This document shows, piece by piece, positions 18,866 to 28,235 of a stretch of 64,000 bases of DNA. This stretch comes from Hyalangium gracile. Lineage in GTDB: Bacteria > Myxococcota > Myxococcia > Myxococcales > Myxococcaceae. The notes under the pieces were generated by a model that saw nothing but the letters and a program-made list of their open reading frames with translations, did no database searches and had not been told where the DNA came from. The translations under genes and the position numbers were made by a program. Every line of letters begins with the position of its first letter. Position 1 is the first letter of the stretch. The stretch lies in NCBI RefSeq assembly GCF_020103725.1, contig NZ_JAHXBG010000016.1, positions 124,001 to 188,000 on the forward strand. The letters are read 5' to 3'.

Positions 18866-20074
18866 ATGCGCCGCGCCGCCCTTCTGCTCCTGCTGCTCTC
18901 CGCCTGCGCTCGCAGGCCCGTCCCCGAGCCCGAGTCCCCTCCGGGCGCCGCGCCCACCGCGCAGACGTCCGCTCCCCCACCTTCTGCCCCGGCGGATGTC
19001 ACCGGGAAGACATCCGCCAGCCAGGGCCCCCAGCCCGCCGCGCCCCCCCGCCCCGTCACCCTGGTCGTCGGAGGGGATGTGACGGTGGGCTACCACTATG
19101 AGGAGTACTTCGACCAGCAGGTGGCCCAGGGCCGCTCGCGCGAGGAGATGTTCGCCTACGGCTTCAAGGAGGTGAAGGCGGTGGCGGACTCGGCCGACCT
19201 GTTCCTCGTGAACCTGGAGTGTCCCTTCACCGACAGCCTCGACAAGCTGCCGAAGAACTTCAACTTCCGCGCCCGGCCCGAGTTCGTGAACACGCTGCTC
19301 GCAGGCGGCGTGGACCTGGTGAGCCTGGCCAACAACCACATGATGGACTACGGCGCCCAGGGGCTCGTGGACACCCTCATGACGCTCGAGCAGGCGAAGA
19401 TCCCCTACTTCGGCGCGGGCAGGACGCTGGCCGAGGCCCGCCGCCCTGCCCTGCTGACGCTCGGCGGGGTGCGCTTCGCCTTCCTGGGCTACTTCTTCCT
19501 GGGAGACCGCAACATCGAGCCCCGGGCCGTGTACGCCACGGAGACGACGCCCGGAGTGGCCGGCCACCACTCGGACGTGGACGCCATGGAGAGGATGCTG
19601 CGTGAGGACATCCTCGCGGCCAAGGCCCAGGCGGACGTGGTGCTCCCCTTCTTCCACTGGGGCGTGGAGAGCACCTACAACCCCCTGCCATACCAGCTCC
19701 GGCTGGCGCGCGCGGCCATCGAGGCGGGCGCGGCGGGGGTGCTCGGCAGCCACCCGCACGTGCTCCAGGCCATGGAGCTGCACCAGGGCGCCCCGGCCAT
19801 CTACTCGCTGGGCAACTTCGTCTTCGGAGGTAACTGGAACCCGCGAGACAAGCGCAGCGCGCTGCTCAAGGCCCGCTTCTCCCCGGGGGGCTACCTGTCC
19901 AGCGAGATCATCCCACTCAGGACGGACCGCTACCCGGAGTTCCCCATGCAGCCCATCGTCGTCTCCGGCACGGAGGCCGAGGACGTCCTGAAGCTGCTGG
20001 CCACCAGCTCGGCGGCGCTTCCTCGCATGCTGCCCGAGCTGGAGCCCTACCGCCCGGCAAGCCCTCCCCCCTAG
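18866..20074 (+). CDS. CapA-family (PGA_cap) lipoprotein
   Basis: 402 aa. Lipoprotein signal (LLLLLLSACARR), Pro/Ala linker to about residue 65, then a CapA/PGA_cap metallophosphoesterase-like domain: VVGGDVTVGY, FLVNLECPFTD, VSLANNHMMDYG and GSHPHVLQAMEL, closing with YSLGNFVFGG. The family includes CapA/PgsA of poly-gamma-glutamate synthesis, but many homologues have unproven roles in envelope polymer metabolism. No pgsB/pgsC neighbours are present, so a true poly-glutamate function is not supported here. Confidence 0.88.
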   Translation: MRRAALLLLLLSACARRPVPEPESPPGAAPTAQTSAPPPSAPADVTGKTSASQGPQPAAPPRPVTLVVGGDVTVGYHYEEYFDQQVAQGRSREEMFAYGFKEVKAVADSADLFLVNLECPFTDSLDKLPKNFNFRARPEFVNTLLAGGVDLVSLANNHMMDYGAQGLVDTLMTLEQAKIPYFGAGRTLAEARRPALLTLGGVRFAFLGYFFLGDRNIEPRAVYATETTPGVAGHHSDVDAMERMLREDILAAKAQADVVLPFFHWGVESTYNPLPYQLRLARAAIEAGAAGVLGSHPHVLQAMELHQGAPAIYSLGNFVFGGNWNPRDKRSALLKARFSPGGYLSSEIIPLRTDRYPEFPMQPIVVSGTEAEDVLKLLATSSAALPRMLPELEPYRPASPPP

Positions 20075-20101
20075 CTGTCAGGGAGGGCTCGACCCGACGG
20101 A

Positions 20102-20230
20102 CTACTTGTGCCGGGCCTTGTTGCTCTGGCCGCGGACGGCGCGCACGCGGCGGCGCTTCAGGACGGACTTCTTCGTCTTGGCGCGGTTGGACAGCTTCTT
20201 CTTGCTGCGATTTCCCTTCTGGGCGGGCAT
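20102..20230 (-). CDS. Tiny, very basic protein of unknown function
   Basis: 42 aa from the ATG at 20230, with GGAG about 9 nt upstream. Starts MPAQKGNRSKKKLSN and ends NKARHK; 18 of 42 residues are Lys or Arg and there are no acidic residues. Such composition fits an RNA- or ribosome-associated peptide, but I recognise no named family (it does not match bS22/Thx). It is divergent from prfA by about 150 bp. Good codon structure and ribosome site argue it is real; an in-frame upstream extension is less likely. Confidence 0.65.
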   Translation of the reverse strand: MPAQKGNRSKKKLSNRAKTKKSVLKRRRVRAVRGQSNKARHK

Positions 20231-20379
20231 GTTCGAGCACTCCAGTGCAGTTGTTGAGCCGCAGTGTAGCGGCAACGGGCGCCCTTCTTTCACGCTCCTG
20301 CCCAGGCTTCCAAGGAATTTCTTGACGCCCTCCGCCCTTGCCAGCGGGCGGGCAACGGGGCAATACCCCGGGTACGACG

Positions 20380-21470
<1,091 letters not shown>

Positions 21471-21474
<4 letters not shown>

Positions 21475-22349
21475 GCGAGACCTGGACCATCCGCAAGGTC
21501 CTCACCTGGACGACCCAGCACTTCGAGAAGCGCCAGGTGGACGCCCCGCGCCTCACCGCCGAGATCCTCCTGGCGCACGTGCTGAAGACGAGCCGGGTCC
21601 GCCTGTACGTGGACCTGGACCAGCCGCTGGGCAAGGAGGAGCTGGCCTCCTTCCGAGCCCTCATCGAGCGGCGCATGGCCGGCGAGCCCACCCAGTACCT
21701 CACCGGCGTGAAGGAGTTCTACAACCGCTCCTTCAAGGTGGACGCGCGGGTGCTCATCCCCCGCCCGGAGACGGAGCTGCTGGTGGAGGCCGCCCTCCAC
21801 GTGCTGCCCAGGGATGCCCCCAGCCGGGCCCTGGATGTGTGCACCGGCTCCGGCTGCATCGCCATCAGCCTCGCCGCCGAGCGCCCCCAGGCCTCCATCC
21901 TGGCCACGGACGTGTCGCCGGACGCCTGCGCGCTGGCTCGAGAGAACGCCGAGGCGCTGGGGGTGGGCGCTCGCGTCACGGTGGTGCAGGGGGACCTCTT
22001 CGCCCCCGTGCCGGCGGACGCCCGCTTCCAGCTCATCGCCTCCAACCCGCCGTACATCGCCTCGGGGGAGATTCCGGGGCTGTCGGCGGAGGTGCGCCGT
22101 GAGCCCCACCTGGCCCTGGATGGCGGCCAGGACGGGCTGAAGATGGTCCGCCGGGTCATCGAGGGAGCCCGCCGCTACCTGCTGCCTGGCGGCCTCCTTG
22201 CAATGGAGATTGGGGAAACCCAGGGGAGCGCCGTCCGGGAGCTGCTCCAGGCCGCGGGCTTCGAGAACGCGCGCGTGGAGAAGGACCTGGAGCGCAGAGA
22301 TCGCCTGGCATTTGGGACACAGCCTGCGGCCACCGGGCCACAGGGGTGA
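21471..22349 (+). CDS. prmC: Release-factor glutamine N5-methyltransferase PrmC
   Basis: 292 aa beginning at the ATGA overlap with prfA. N-terminal helical RF-recognition domain (about residues 1-85), then a Rossmann methyltransferase domain with a [12 protein letters not shown]-binding loop, acidic LATDVSPDA and the catalytic SNPPYI (about residue 188), which positions the glutamine substrate. It methylates the GGQ glutamine of RF1/RF2. The co-directional murA gene follows after 7 bp. Confidence 0.95.
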
Positions 22350-22356
22350 GACAGAG

Positions 22357-23622
22357 ATGGACAAGATCGTCGTGAAGGGAGGCCCCGCGCTGCACGGGGA
22401 GGTGAAGGTGTCCGGAGCCAAGAATGCCGCGCTCCCCATCCTCGCCTCCTCGCTGCTGGCTGACGGGGTGAGCACCTACCGCAACGTGCCGGACCTGGTG
22501 GACGTGGCCACCATGCTCAAGGTGCTCAACACCATGGGCTGCGAGGCCGAGCGCCTCACCGGTCGGCAGAAGAACGTGTGCCAGGTGGGAGTGGGCGGCA
22601 ACATCACCCCCGAGGCCCCGTACGACCTGGTGAAGACGATGCGGGCGTCCGTGCTGGTGCTCGGGCCCCTGGTGGCCCGCTACGGCCGGGCGCGCGTCTC
22701 CATGCCGGGCGGGTGCGCCATCGGGGCCCGGCCCATCGACCAGCACCTCAAGGGGCTCAAGGCCCTGGGGGCGGAGATCACCCTCACCGAGGGCTACGTG
22801 GAGGCCCGGGCCAAGCACCTCAAGGGCGGCACCGTCAACTTCGACTGCATCACCGTCACCGGCACGGAGAACGTGCTGATGGCGGCGGTGCTGGCCAAGG
22901 GCCGGACGGTCCTGGAGAACTGCGCCCGCGAGCCCGAGGTGGAGGAGCTGGCCCGGGTGCTCAACAAGATGGGGGCGAAGATCGAGGGGGCAGGCACCTC
23001 CGTCATCACCATCGACGGGGTGGACTCCCTGCGGCCGGTGGAGCACTCGATCCTCCCGGACCGCATCGAGGCGGGCACCCTCCTGGTGGCCGCGGCCATC
23101 AGCGGCGGGGACGTCCTGGTGAAGCACGCGGTGCCCGAGCACCTGGAGGCCGTGGTGCTGAAGCTGCGCGAGGCTGGATGCACCATCACCACCGAGAACG
23201 GGGGGATGCGCTGTAAGGCCCCGAAATCCATCCACCCGGTGGACGTGACGACCACCGAGCACCCTGGATTTCCCACGGATATGCAGGCCCAGCTCATGGT
23301 GCTCATGTGTGTGGCCAACGGCACCTCGGTCATCTCGGAGCACATCTTCGAGAACCGCTTCATGCACGTAGCGGAGCTGCACCGGATGGGGGCGGACATC
23401 ACCATCCAGGGTCCCACGGCCGTGGTGAAGGGCGTCAAGAAGCTCTCGGGGGCCCCTGTCATGGCCACCGACTTGAGGGCCAGCGCCTCGCTGATCCTCG
23501 CCGGCCTCCGGGCCGAGGGGCGCACCGAGGTGGCCCGCGTGTACCACCTGGACCGGGGCTACGAGCGGCTCGAACGCAAGCTGCGGGGCCTGGGGGCGGA
23601 CATCCGCCGGATGAAGGCCTGA
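22357..23622 (+). CDS. murA: UDP-N-acetylglucosamine 1-carboxyvinyltransferase
   Basis: 421 aa EPSP-synthase-fold enzyme. Hallmarks are [13 protein letters not shown] near the N-terminus, the [12 protein letters not shown] loop with the fosfomycin-sensitive catalytic Cys120, and [15 protein letters not shown] near the C-terminus. It adds enolpyruvyl from PEP to UDP-GlcNAc, the first committed step in peptidoglycan synthesis. It is probably translated from the prfA-prmC-murA transcript. Confidence 0.96.
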   Translation: MDKIVVKGGPALHGEVKVSGAKNAALPILASSLLADGVSTYRNVPDLVDVATMLKVLNTMGCEAERLTGRQKNVCQVGVGGNITPEAPYDLVKTMRASVLVLGPLVARYGRARVSMPGGCAIGARPIDQHLKGLKALGAEITLTEGYVEARAKHLKGGTVNFDCITVTGTENVLMAAVLAKGRTVLENCAREPEVEELARVLNKMGAKIEGAGTSVITIDGVDSLRPVEHSILPDRIEAGTLLVAAAISGGDVLVKHAVPEHLEAVVLKLREAGCTITTENGGMRCKAPKSIHPVDVTTTEHPGFPTDMQAQLMVLMCVANGTSVISEHIFENRFMHVAELHRMGADITIQGPTAVVKGVKKLSGAPVMATDLRASASLILAGLRAEGRTEVARVYHLDRGYERLERKLRGLGADIRRMKA

Positions 23623-23654
23623 AAGTTCGCTGTCAACAGAACCGCCGGTGCTGG

Positions 23655-23684
23655 TTGCATCCTGAAATTTGGGCGCCCTATCAT
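23655..23684 (+). promoter_or_regulatory. Sigma-70-like promoter before the zinc-ribbon gene
   Basis: TTGCAT (23655-23660) and TATCAT (23679-23684) are 18 nt apart in a locally AT-richer patch between murA and the zinc-ribbon gene. The predicted start would give a leader of about 45 nt containing AGGAGA. Inferred from motif match only. Confidence 0.45.
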
Positions 23685-23736
23685 TCTCCAATCCACGGGG
23701 AGCAAGCCTCCCCCTTCCAGGAGAACGAACCGCCCC

Positions 23737-24126
23737 ATGAATTGCCCCGCTTGCAACGTCGAGATGGCCGATCTCGAGGGGGATGATCTCACGTTGCGGA
23801 AGTGTGGAGACTGCGGCGGGCTGTGGATCGACGTCGCCGACCTCAATCGGGTCCTGCTCCACAACAATCTTCCCGGTCTGGAGAGTCAGGGCGGCAAGGT
23901 CGACGCGGAAGCACTCACCGGACAGTGCCCCGAGTGCCAGGTGGATCTCGTACGGATCAACGGTGGTGACCGTCACCACCCCCTGAGCTACGACTCCTGC
24001 GAGTCCTGCGGCGGAATCTTCCTGGAGTCGGAGTTCCAGGACGCCACCGACGTGAAGGTCGCCATGCAGGAGATCGTCGACTTCTTCAAGGCCTTCAGCG
24101 CCAAGAAGAAGACAGCCGCGGGCTGA
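23737..24126 (+). CDS. Zinc-ribbon (zf-TFIIB-type) protein
   Basis: 129 aa with two zinc-ribbon units: CPAC...CGDCGGLWID (residues 3-36) and CPEC...CESCGGIFLE (about 68-95). The CxxC-n-CxxCGGxW/F-D/E pattern is that of the small TFIIB-type zinc-finger family in bacteria, whose members have no settled function. No membrane segment. It has its own likely promoter and ends at a hairpin shared with the convergent gene. Confidence 0.8.
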   Translation: MNCPACNVEMADLEGDDLTLRKCGDCGGLWIDVADLNRVLLHNNLPGLESQGGKVDAEALTGQCPECQVDLVRINGGDRHHPLSYDSCESCGGIFLESEFQDATDVKVAMQEIVDFFKAFSAKKKTAAG

Positions 24127-24136
24127 TCCAGAGCCG

Positions 24137-24156
24137 GAGAGGGCTCGGGCCCTCTC
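24137..24156. terminator. Hairpin between convergent genes
   Basis: GAGAGGGC, loop TCGG, GCCCTCTC: a perfect 8-bp stem with a stable tetraloop, placed 11 bp after the zinc-ribbon stop and 28 bp from the convergent stop. There is no clear T run, so termination is inferred from position and stem. Confidence 0.5.
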
Positions 24157-24184
24157 CTCTCGCCCCGGAGACGGAGCCGCCGGC

Positions 24185-25039
24185 TCAGGGCCGGCTACGG
24201 AAGGGCTCCTTCCACTCTTCCGGCAGATCGCCCTCCAGGGCCAGCGTGTGTCCACCCGACGAGCCCTCCGCCTCTTCCCGGGTGAACTTCACGGAGACCT
24301 TGCCCTTCTTGGGCAGCTCCAGCGACAGCCGCGAATTCGAGGTGGTGTAGGCGCCGGTGAGGACGCTCGGCTCGCCGCCGCCCAGCGGCTCGTGGACGAA
24401 GCGGTACGTCCCATCCACGTAGAAGGAGAGGAAGCGGTCGGCCGCGCCCTCCAGGCCGCCGAACCAGGTGCCCAGCACCTGCGCCTGGCGGGCGTCGTAC
24501 TTCAGGACGGGGGCCAGCTTCGTCCCGTTCAGCGGCTTGCCCCCCGAGTAGAGGATGACGTCCGTAAGGCAGACGGGGGCGCCGGAGTCGGAGCCCGGGA
24601 AGACGTCCTTCACCTCGAGGGTGATCCAGGCGCCGGTGACGGGCGGGTTCAGCGGGATGGTCTGCAGGCCGCGCTTGTCCTCGAGGGTGAAGCCGCGCGC
24701 GGAGTCCTTGCCCTCCAGGGCGATCTTCTTCGCCCGGGGGTGGGTCTTGAAGGCGTCCCGATCCGAGCCGTTGCCGGTGTAGACGCGCACCTCGTCCACG
24801 GTGGCCACGCCCTTGAAGCCGATCGTCATGCCCCGGGGGGCCCCCTCCGCGTCGGAGGCACACCAGACGGTGGTGTCGCGCCCATCGAGCACGTTGAGCG
24901 GGTTGTAGCGCTCGGGGTGGCCGTCCTTGTCCAGGTAGTCGGCGGCCTGGGCATAGCCGACCGAGGCGGGAGGCGCGGCGAAGGCGGTGGGAGCAGAAGC
25001 GGCGAGCAGGAGGCTGGAGAGGACCGGGAGGCTTCGCAT
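24185..25039 (-). CDS. Secreted protein with discoidin-like glycan-binding domain
   Basis: 284 aa. Signal peptide MRSLPVLSSLLLAASAPTAFA with AxA cleavage. Residues about 25-165 look like the NADase-type/discoidin glycan-binding fold: GHPERYNPLNVLDGRDTTVW, VDEVRVYTGNG, and CLTDVILYSGG at its end. The C-terminal part (about 180-284) is beta-rich and includes LGTWFGG...DRFLSFYVDGTYRF, resembling a small lipocalin-like unit. Start chosen at 25039 to give the signal peptide. It is probably an exported binding protein with no catalytic residues recognised. Confidence 0.75.
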   Translation of the reverse strand: MRSLPVLSSLLLAASAPTAFAAPPASVGYAQAADYLDKDGHPERYNPLNVLDGRDTTVWCASDAEGAPRGMTIGFKGVATVDEVRVYTGNGSDRDAFKTHPRAKKIALEGKDSARGFTLEDKRGLQTIPLNPPVTGAWITLEVKDVFPGSDSGAPVCLTDVILYSGGKPLNGTKLAPVLKYDARQAQVLGTWFGGLEGAADRFLSFYVDGTYRFVHEPLGGGEPSVLTGAYTTSNSRLSLELPKKGKVSVKFTREEAEGSSGGHTLALEGDLPEEWKEPFRSRP

Positions 25040-25177
25040 GGCCGTGCATCTTGGATCGGCCCCCGAGGGGCTCACCAGAGCGCAGGGGCTCAGGATGAAA
25101 ACCCGACCCCGCATGTTTGCGGTGCTTGACACCCGGTCCCCACGGGGAAGAGTAGGCGGCCGATGCGAGGGAACGCG

Positions 25178-27109
25178 ATGCGACGTCTGGGCTGGATTGC
25201 TGTGTGCGCGGTGCTGGCCGGCTGCCCCAAGGGGAAGGACGAGGTGGCCGACGCGGGACCGGTGGACGCCGGCCCGGATGTCTTGAGCGAGAAGGAGCCC
25301 AACGAGCGGCCGGATCAGGCGCTGGCGCTGACTCGGGACGCGGTGGTGAGCGCGGCGCTCTCGGCCGACCCGGCGAAGGGGGACGAGGACTGGTACCGGC
25401 TGGCGCCCCCGGCCGCGCGGACGGCGGACATCACCGTGTCGGGCATCCCGGGCGGAGATGTGGTCATCGAGGTGTACGACCGGGACCGCAACCGGCTGGC
25501 GGGGGTGAACAGCGAGGGCGAGGGCAAGCCGGAGCACTTCCCCAACCTCTTCGTCGAGGGCGAGCGCTTCGTGCGAGTGGCCTCGGCGCGCAAGGGCAGC
25601 GGCGGCTCATACACCCTGACGCTGGCCTACCGGCGCCCCAACGACGGCGAGGAGCGCGAGCCCAATGATCGGGCCGTGGACTCGACGGCGCTGACGCTCG
25701 GGCAGACGGTGGCGGCCTACATCGGCCACGCGGGAGATGAGGACTGGTACCGGATCGAATTGCCCACGCCGGAGCCGAGCACCCCGGCCCCTGATCCTGG
25801 CGAGGAAGCGCCTCTGCCGCCGCCTCCCACGCCGGCTCCGACGCCCACGGAGGGGACCGCCCCCACGCCGACAGAGGGGACTCCTCCCGCTGCGGCTGAG
25901 GGCACTCCGCCCTCCCCTGCTCCCGAGGGTTCGGCGCCCACCGCGGAGGGCTCCACGCCGCCCCCGGAGGGGACTCCCCCGGCCAGCCCCACCGGAACGC
26001 CGGGGGCCGTGGCCCAGACAGGAGACGCCGGCACCCCCGCCGCGCCTCCGGAGCCTCCGGGACTGGCGCTGAAGATCGAGCTGTCCGCCATCGAGGGCGT
26101 GCGGCCGGAGCTGGCGGTGCTCTCGGCGGCGGAGGCGCCGCTGTTCTCCCTGCGCGGCAAGGAGGGCGAGGCGCTGGCGCTGCGCAACATCGGCGTGCGC
26201 TCCACGGACAAGGTCGTCTACGTGGTGGTGAAGAGCAGCTGGGTGGGCACGGGCAAGGACGCGAAGCGCACCTACAACGCGACGAACCCGTACACGCTCT
26301 CGGTGTCACTGGAGGAGGCGGGAGCCAACGCGGAGCTGGAGCCCAATGACGAGCTCTACAAGGCGACGCCGATGAGCGGCTCGGGCTTCAAGGAGGGCTT
26401 CCTCGCGCCCAAGAGCGACGTGGACTACTACGTGCTGCGCACGACGGAGCCCATGCTGGCGAAGGTGGAGGTGTCCGGGGTGGAGCGGCTGGACCTGGTG
26501 CTGTCGGCGGTGGACGCGCCAGCGGGCGACGGGGCGCAGGAGACGGTGACGCTGAGGGCGAACGACGGCGCGCTGAAGGAGCCGGAGCGCCTGAACAACG
26601 TGTCCTGCAGCGGCAGCTGCTACTTCAAGGTGGAGGGGGCGTCGCGGAAGGTGGAGGGCAAGTGGGTGAAGGACTTCGAGAACGCGGACCAGCCCTACCG
26701 CATCACCGTCAGCGCGGTGCCGGACAACGGCAGCGAGGAGCGCGAGCCGAACAACACCGTGGACCGGGGCATGGAGCTCTCGCTGGGCAAGGCGGTGCGA
26801 GGCACGGTCTACCCGCTGAAGGACGTGGACTACTACCGGCTGGACCTGACGGATCGACCGGTGCGCACGGCGCTTCGGGCGACGCTGCTGGGCATCCTGA
26901 AGGTGGACGTGGCGCTGTACCTGCACCGGGTGGGCGAGGACGGCAAGCTGGCGCTCATGCAGACCTCCGATCGCGCCAAGGGCGACCAGCCGGAGACCAT
27001 CCGCTACAGCGCCGAGCCGGGGGTGTACGTGCTGGAGGTGCGCGACGTGAAGAACCGCGAGTCGAACTTCCAGGACCCGTACCAGCTGACGGTGGAGGAA
27101 GGGGAGTAG
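25178..27109 (+). CDS. PPC-repeat lipoprotein with Pro/Thr-rich insert
   Basis: 643 aa from ATG 25178 (GAGGGA six bases upstream; an ATG 15 nt earlier is possible). Lipobox VLAGCPK. Four EPN-type motifs (KEPNERPD, REPNDRAV, LEPNDELY, REPNNTVD at about residues 40, 160, 388 and 523) each open a beta-sandwich unit with DEDWYR or DVDYYR, the pattern of bacterial pre-peptidase C-terminal (PPC) domains. Between units two and three lies a repetitive Pro/Thr/Glu/Gly stretch (about residues 200-295). No protease domain is present, so it is probably a surface structural or binding lipoprotein. Confidence 0.8.
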   Translation: MRRLGWIAVCAVLAGCPKGKDEVADAGPVDAGPDVLSEKEPNERPDQALALTRDAVVSAALSADPAKGDEDWYRLAPPAARTADITVSGIPGGDVVIEVYDRDRNRLAGVNSEGEGKPEHFPNLFVEGERFVRVASARKGSGGSYTLTLAYRRPNDGEEREPNDRAVDSTALTLGQTVAAYIGHAGDEDWYRIELPTPEPSTPAPDPGEEAPLPPPPTPAPTPTEGTAPTPTEGTPPAAAEGTPPSPAPEGSAPTAEGSTPPPEGTPPASPTGTPGAVAQTGDAGTPAAPPEPPGLALKIELSAIEGVRPELAVLSAAEAPLFSLRGKEGEALALRNIGVRSTDKVVYVVVKSSWVGTGKDAKRTYNATNPYTLSVSLEEAGANAELEPNDELYKATPMSGSGFKEGFLAPKSDVDYYVLRTTEPMLAKVEVSGVERLDLVLSAVDAPAGDGAQETVTLRANDGALKEPERLNNVSCSGSCYFKVEGASRKVEGKWVKDFENADQPYRITVSAVPDNGSEEREPNNTVDRGMELSLGKAVRGTVYPLKDVDYYRLDLTDRPVRTALRATLLGILKVDVALYLHRVGEDGKLALMQTSDRAKGDQPETIRYSAEPGVYVLEVRDVKNRESNFQDPYQLTVEEGE

Positions 27110-27136
27110 CCGAGCGGACTCGGGCGTCACTTCTCG

Positions 27137-27165
27137 TTGACAAGGTCGAGCGAGGCCCCTACCTT
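27137..27165 (+). promoter_or_regulatory. Promoter of the tRNA-Gly gene
   Basis: A consensus -35 TTGACA (27137-27142), 17-nt spacer and -10 TACCTT (27160-27165), ending 15 nt before the tRNA 5' end. This is the best sigma-70 match seen in the window and fits a stable-RNA gene. Confidence 0.8.
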
Positions 27166-27180
27166 GGGCTCGCTTCGGTC

Positions 27181-27253
27181 GCGGTGGTAGCTCAGTTGGT
27201 AGAGCACGAGCTTCCCAAGCTCGGGGTCGCGGGTTCGAATCCCGTCCGCCGCT
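27181..27253 (+). tRNA. tRNA-Gly (anticodon CCC)
   Basis: 73 nt fold cleanly: acceptor GCGGTGG pairs with CCGCCGC (one G-U), D stem GCTC/GAGC with loop AGTTGGTA, anticodon stem CGAGC/GCTCG around TTCCCAA, variable loop GGGTC, and T arm GCGGG-TTCGAAT-CCCGT. Anticodon CCC at 27214-27216 reads GGG. CCA is not encoded. It has its own promoter and a strong terminator 5 bp downstream. Confidence 0.96.
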
Positions 27254-27258
27254 CAACA

Positions 27259-27300
27259 AAAGGCCGGTAGTTCCTAGGGAAACCAGGGACTACCGGCCTT
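27259..27300. terminator. Strong rho-independent terminator after tRNA-Gly
   Basis: AAGGCCGGTAGT and ACTACCGGCCTT form a perfect 12-bp stem around an 18-nt loop, followed by AGTGTTTTAT. It begins 5 bp after the tRNA and ends 6 bp before the stop of the convergent protease gene, so it probably terminates both transcripts. Confidence 0.85.
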
Positions 27301-27306
27301 AGTGTT

Positions 27307-28185
27307 TTATGGCGCCCCAGGAGCATCCGCCTGGGTGTCCTCGCGGATGATCCTCTCGAGCCACTCCCGATTCCTGGGGAAGACCGTGCTCGTGAAGGCC
27401 GAGTAGACGGGCGCACTGCCTCCACGATTGACACCCACGAGAAGCGGGCTCTTGCCTCCTCGAGGCCACTCGAAGCACGGCCCCCCACTGTCACCCTCGT
27501 ACGCATGAACCCCTGGCTGCGTGACCGTCAAGACCTCGCCCTCCACCCGGGCAATCTCCGTTCGTCCGAAGTGGCGATCTCCAATCTTCTTCTTCCGCAT
27601 GTCGGCGTACCCGAAGCCCACCAGGACGACTCTCCGGCCCACGGCGACGGTCTTCCGGGCCAGTTCGACGCTCCTGACTCCCTGAACCGCATTCTCCAGG
27701 TGGATGACAGCCAGATCGGATTCCGCCGAGACGAGCGCTCCATTGCCGTCATAGAGGAGCCTGAGCCCTGGATGAGGCTCGACCTTGATTCCGACGTAAT
27801 CTCTCGGAGAACCGGGCTGCCCATAGAGAACCGTCTGCACGGTCAGCCGATCCAGGCACATGGACCCGTCGATCAGCGTCCCTGGCTCGCCGGCCTCTAG
27901 CACCCACGGTTTCTCCATGCACACGCAATGCGCCGCCGTGAGGACACGCCGAGGACTGATGAGCACTCCGCTGCAGGTCGCTATCGCTGAACCATTCGAG
28001 GGCAACGTGAGCAGCACGGTGTTCGGGTAGATGTTGCCCGAGTCCAGCTTTCCTCCCAGGACATAGGGATGCTCCGAGGGAGTGCCCTCTAAAGGAGCAT
28101 GCGATTTCGCTCCGGAGTTGCTCGCGCACGCACCGCAAATGACCAACAGCACCATGAGGCTCAACAGTCTCGGGTGAGGATGCAT
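27307..28185 (-). CDS. Trypsin-like (S1) serine protease, exported
   Basis: 292 aa from ATG 28185. N-terminal hydrophobic signal (LLSLMVLLVICGACAS), perhaps a lipoprotein signal though the lipobox is weak. Chymotrypsin-fold triad visible: VLTAAHCVC (His), SDLAVIHLE (Asp) and YEGDSGGPCF (Ser). VLGGKL near residue 45 takes the place of the usual activation-site IVGG. Downstream of a paralogous protease gene on the same strand (50-bp gap), so both may be made from one transcript. Target proteins unknown. Confidence 0.85.
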   Translation of the reverse strand: MHPHPRLLSLMVLLVICGACASNSGAKSHAPLEGTPSEHPYVLGGKLDSGNIYPNTVLLTLPSNGSAIATCSGVLISPRRVLTAAHCVCMEKPWVLEAGEPGTLIDGSMCLDRLTVQTVLYGQPGSPRDYVGIKVEPHPGLRLLYDGNGALVSAESDLAVIHLENAVQGVRSVELARKTVAVGRRVVLVGFGYADMRKKKIGDRHFGRTEIARVEGEVLTVTQPGVHAYEGDSGGPCFEWPRGGKSPLLVGVNRGGSAPVYSAFTSTVFPRNREWLERIIREDTQADAPGAP

Positions 28186-28235
28186 CGGATCAGGCACCTT
28201 TGAGCCAGCGATGCCGCCTGAAGCCTCCAGGCTCA

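Noticed and set aside
17016-19082. Long plus-strand frame across the CNNM and TPR genes
   Set aside because: Antisense to two well-defined genes, His/Arg/Leu-rich nonsense composition.
22156-24255. Long open frame antisense to murA and the zinc-ribbon gene
   Set aside because: Spans two unrelated genes and an intergenic promoter/hairpin; no recognisable domain.
25840-26010. CRISPR-like repeat array
   Set aside because: The repeats are in-frame Pro/Thr/Glu/Gly codons within a coding sequence, with no constant repeat-spacer structure.
27181-27253. tRNA-based integration site (attachment site) for a mobile element
   Set aside because: No integrase gene and no repeat of the tRNA 3' end were seen in the flanking DNA.
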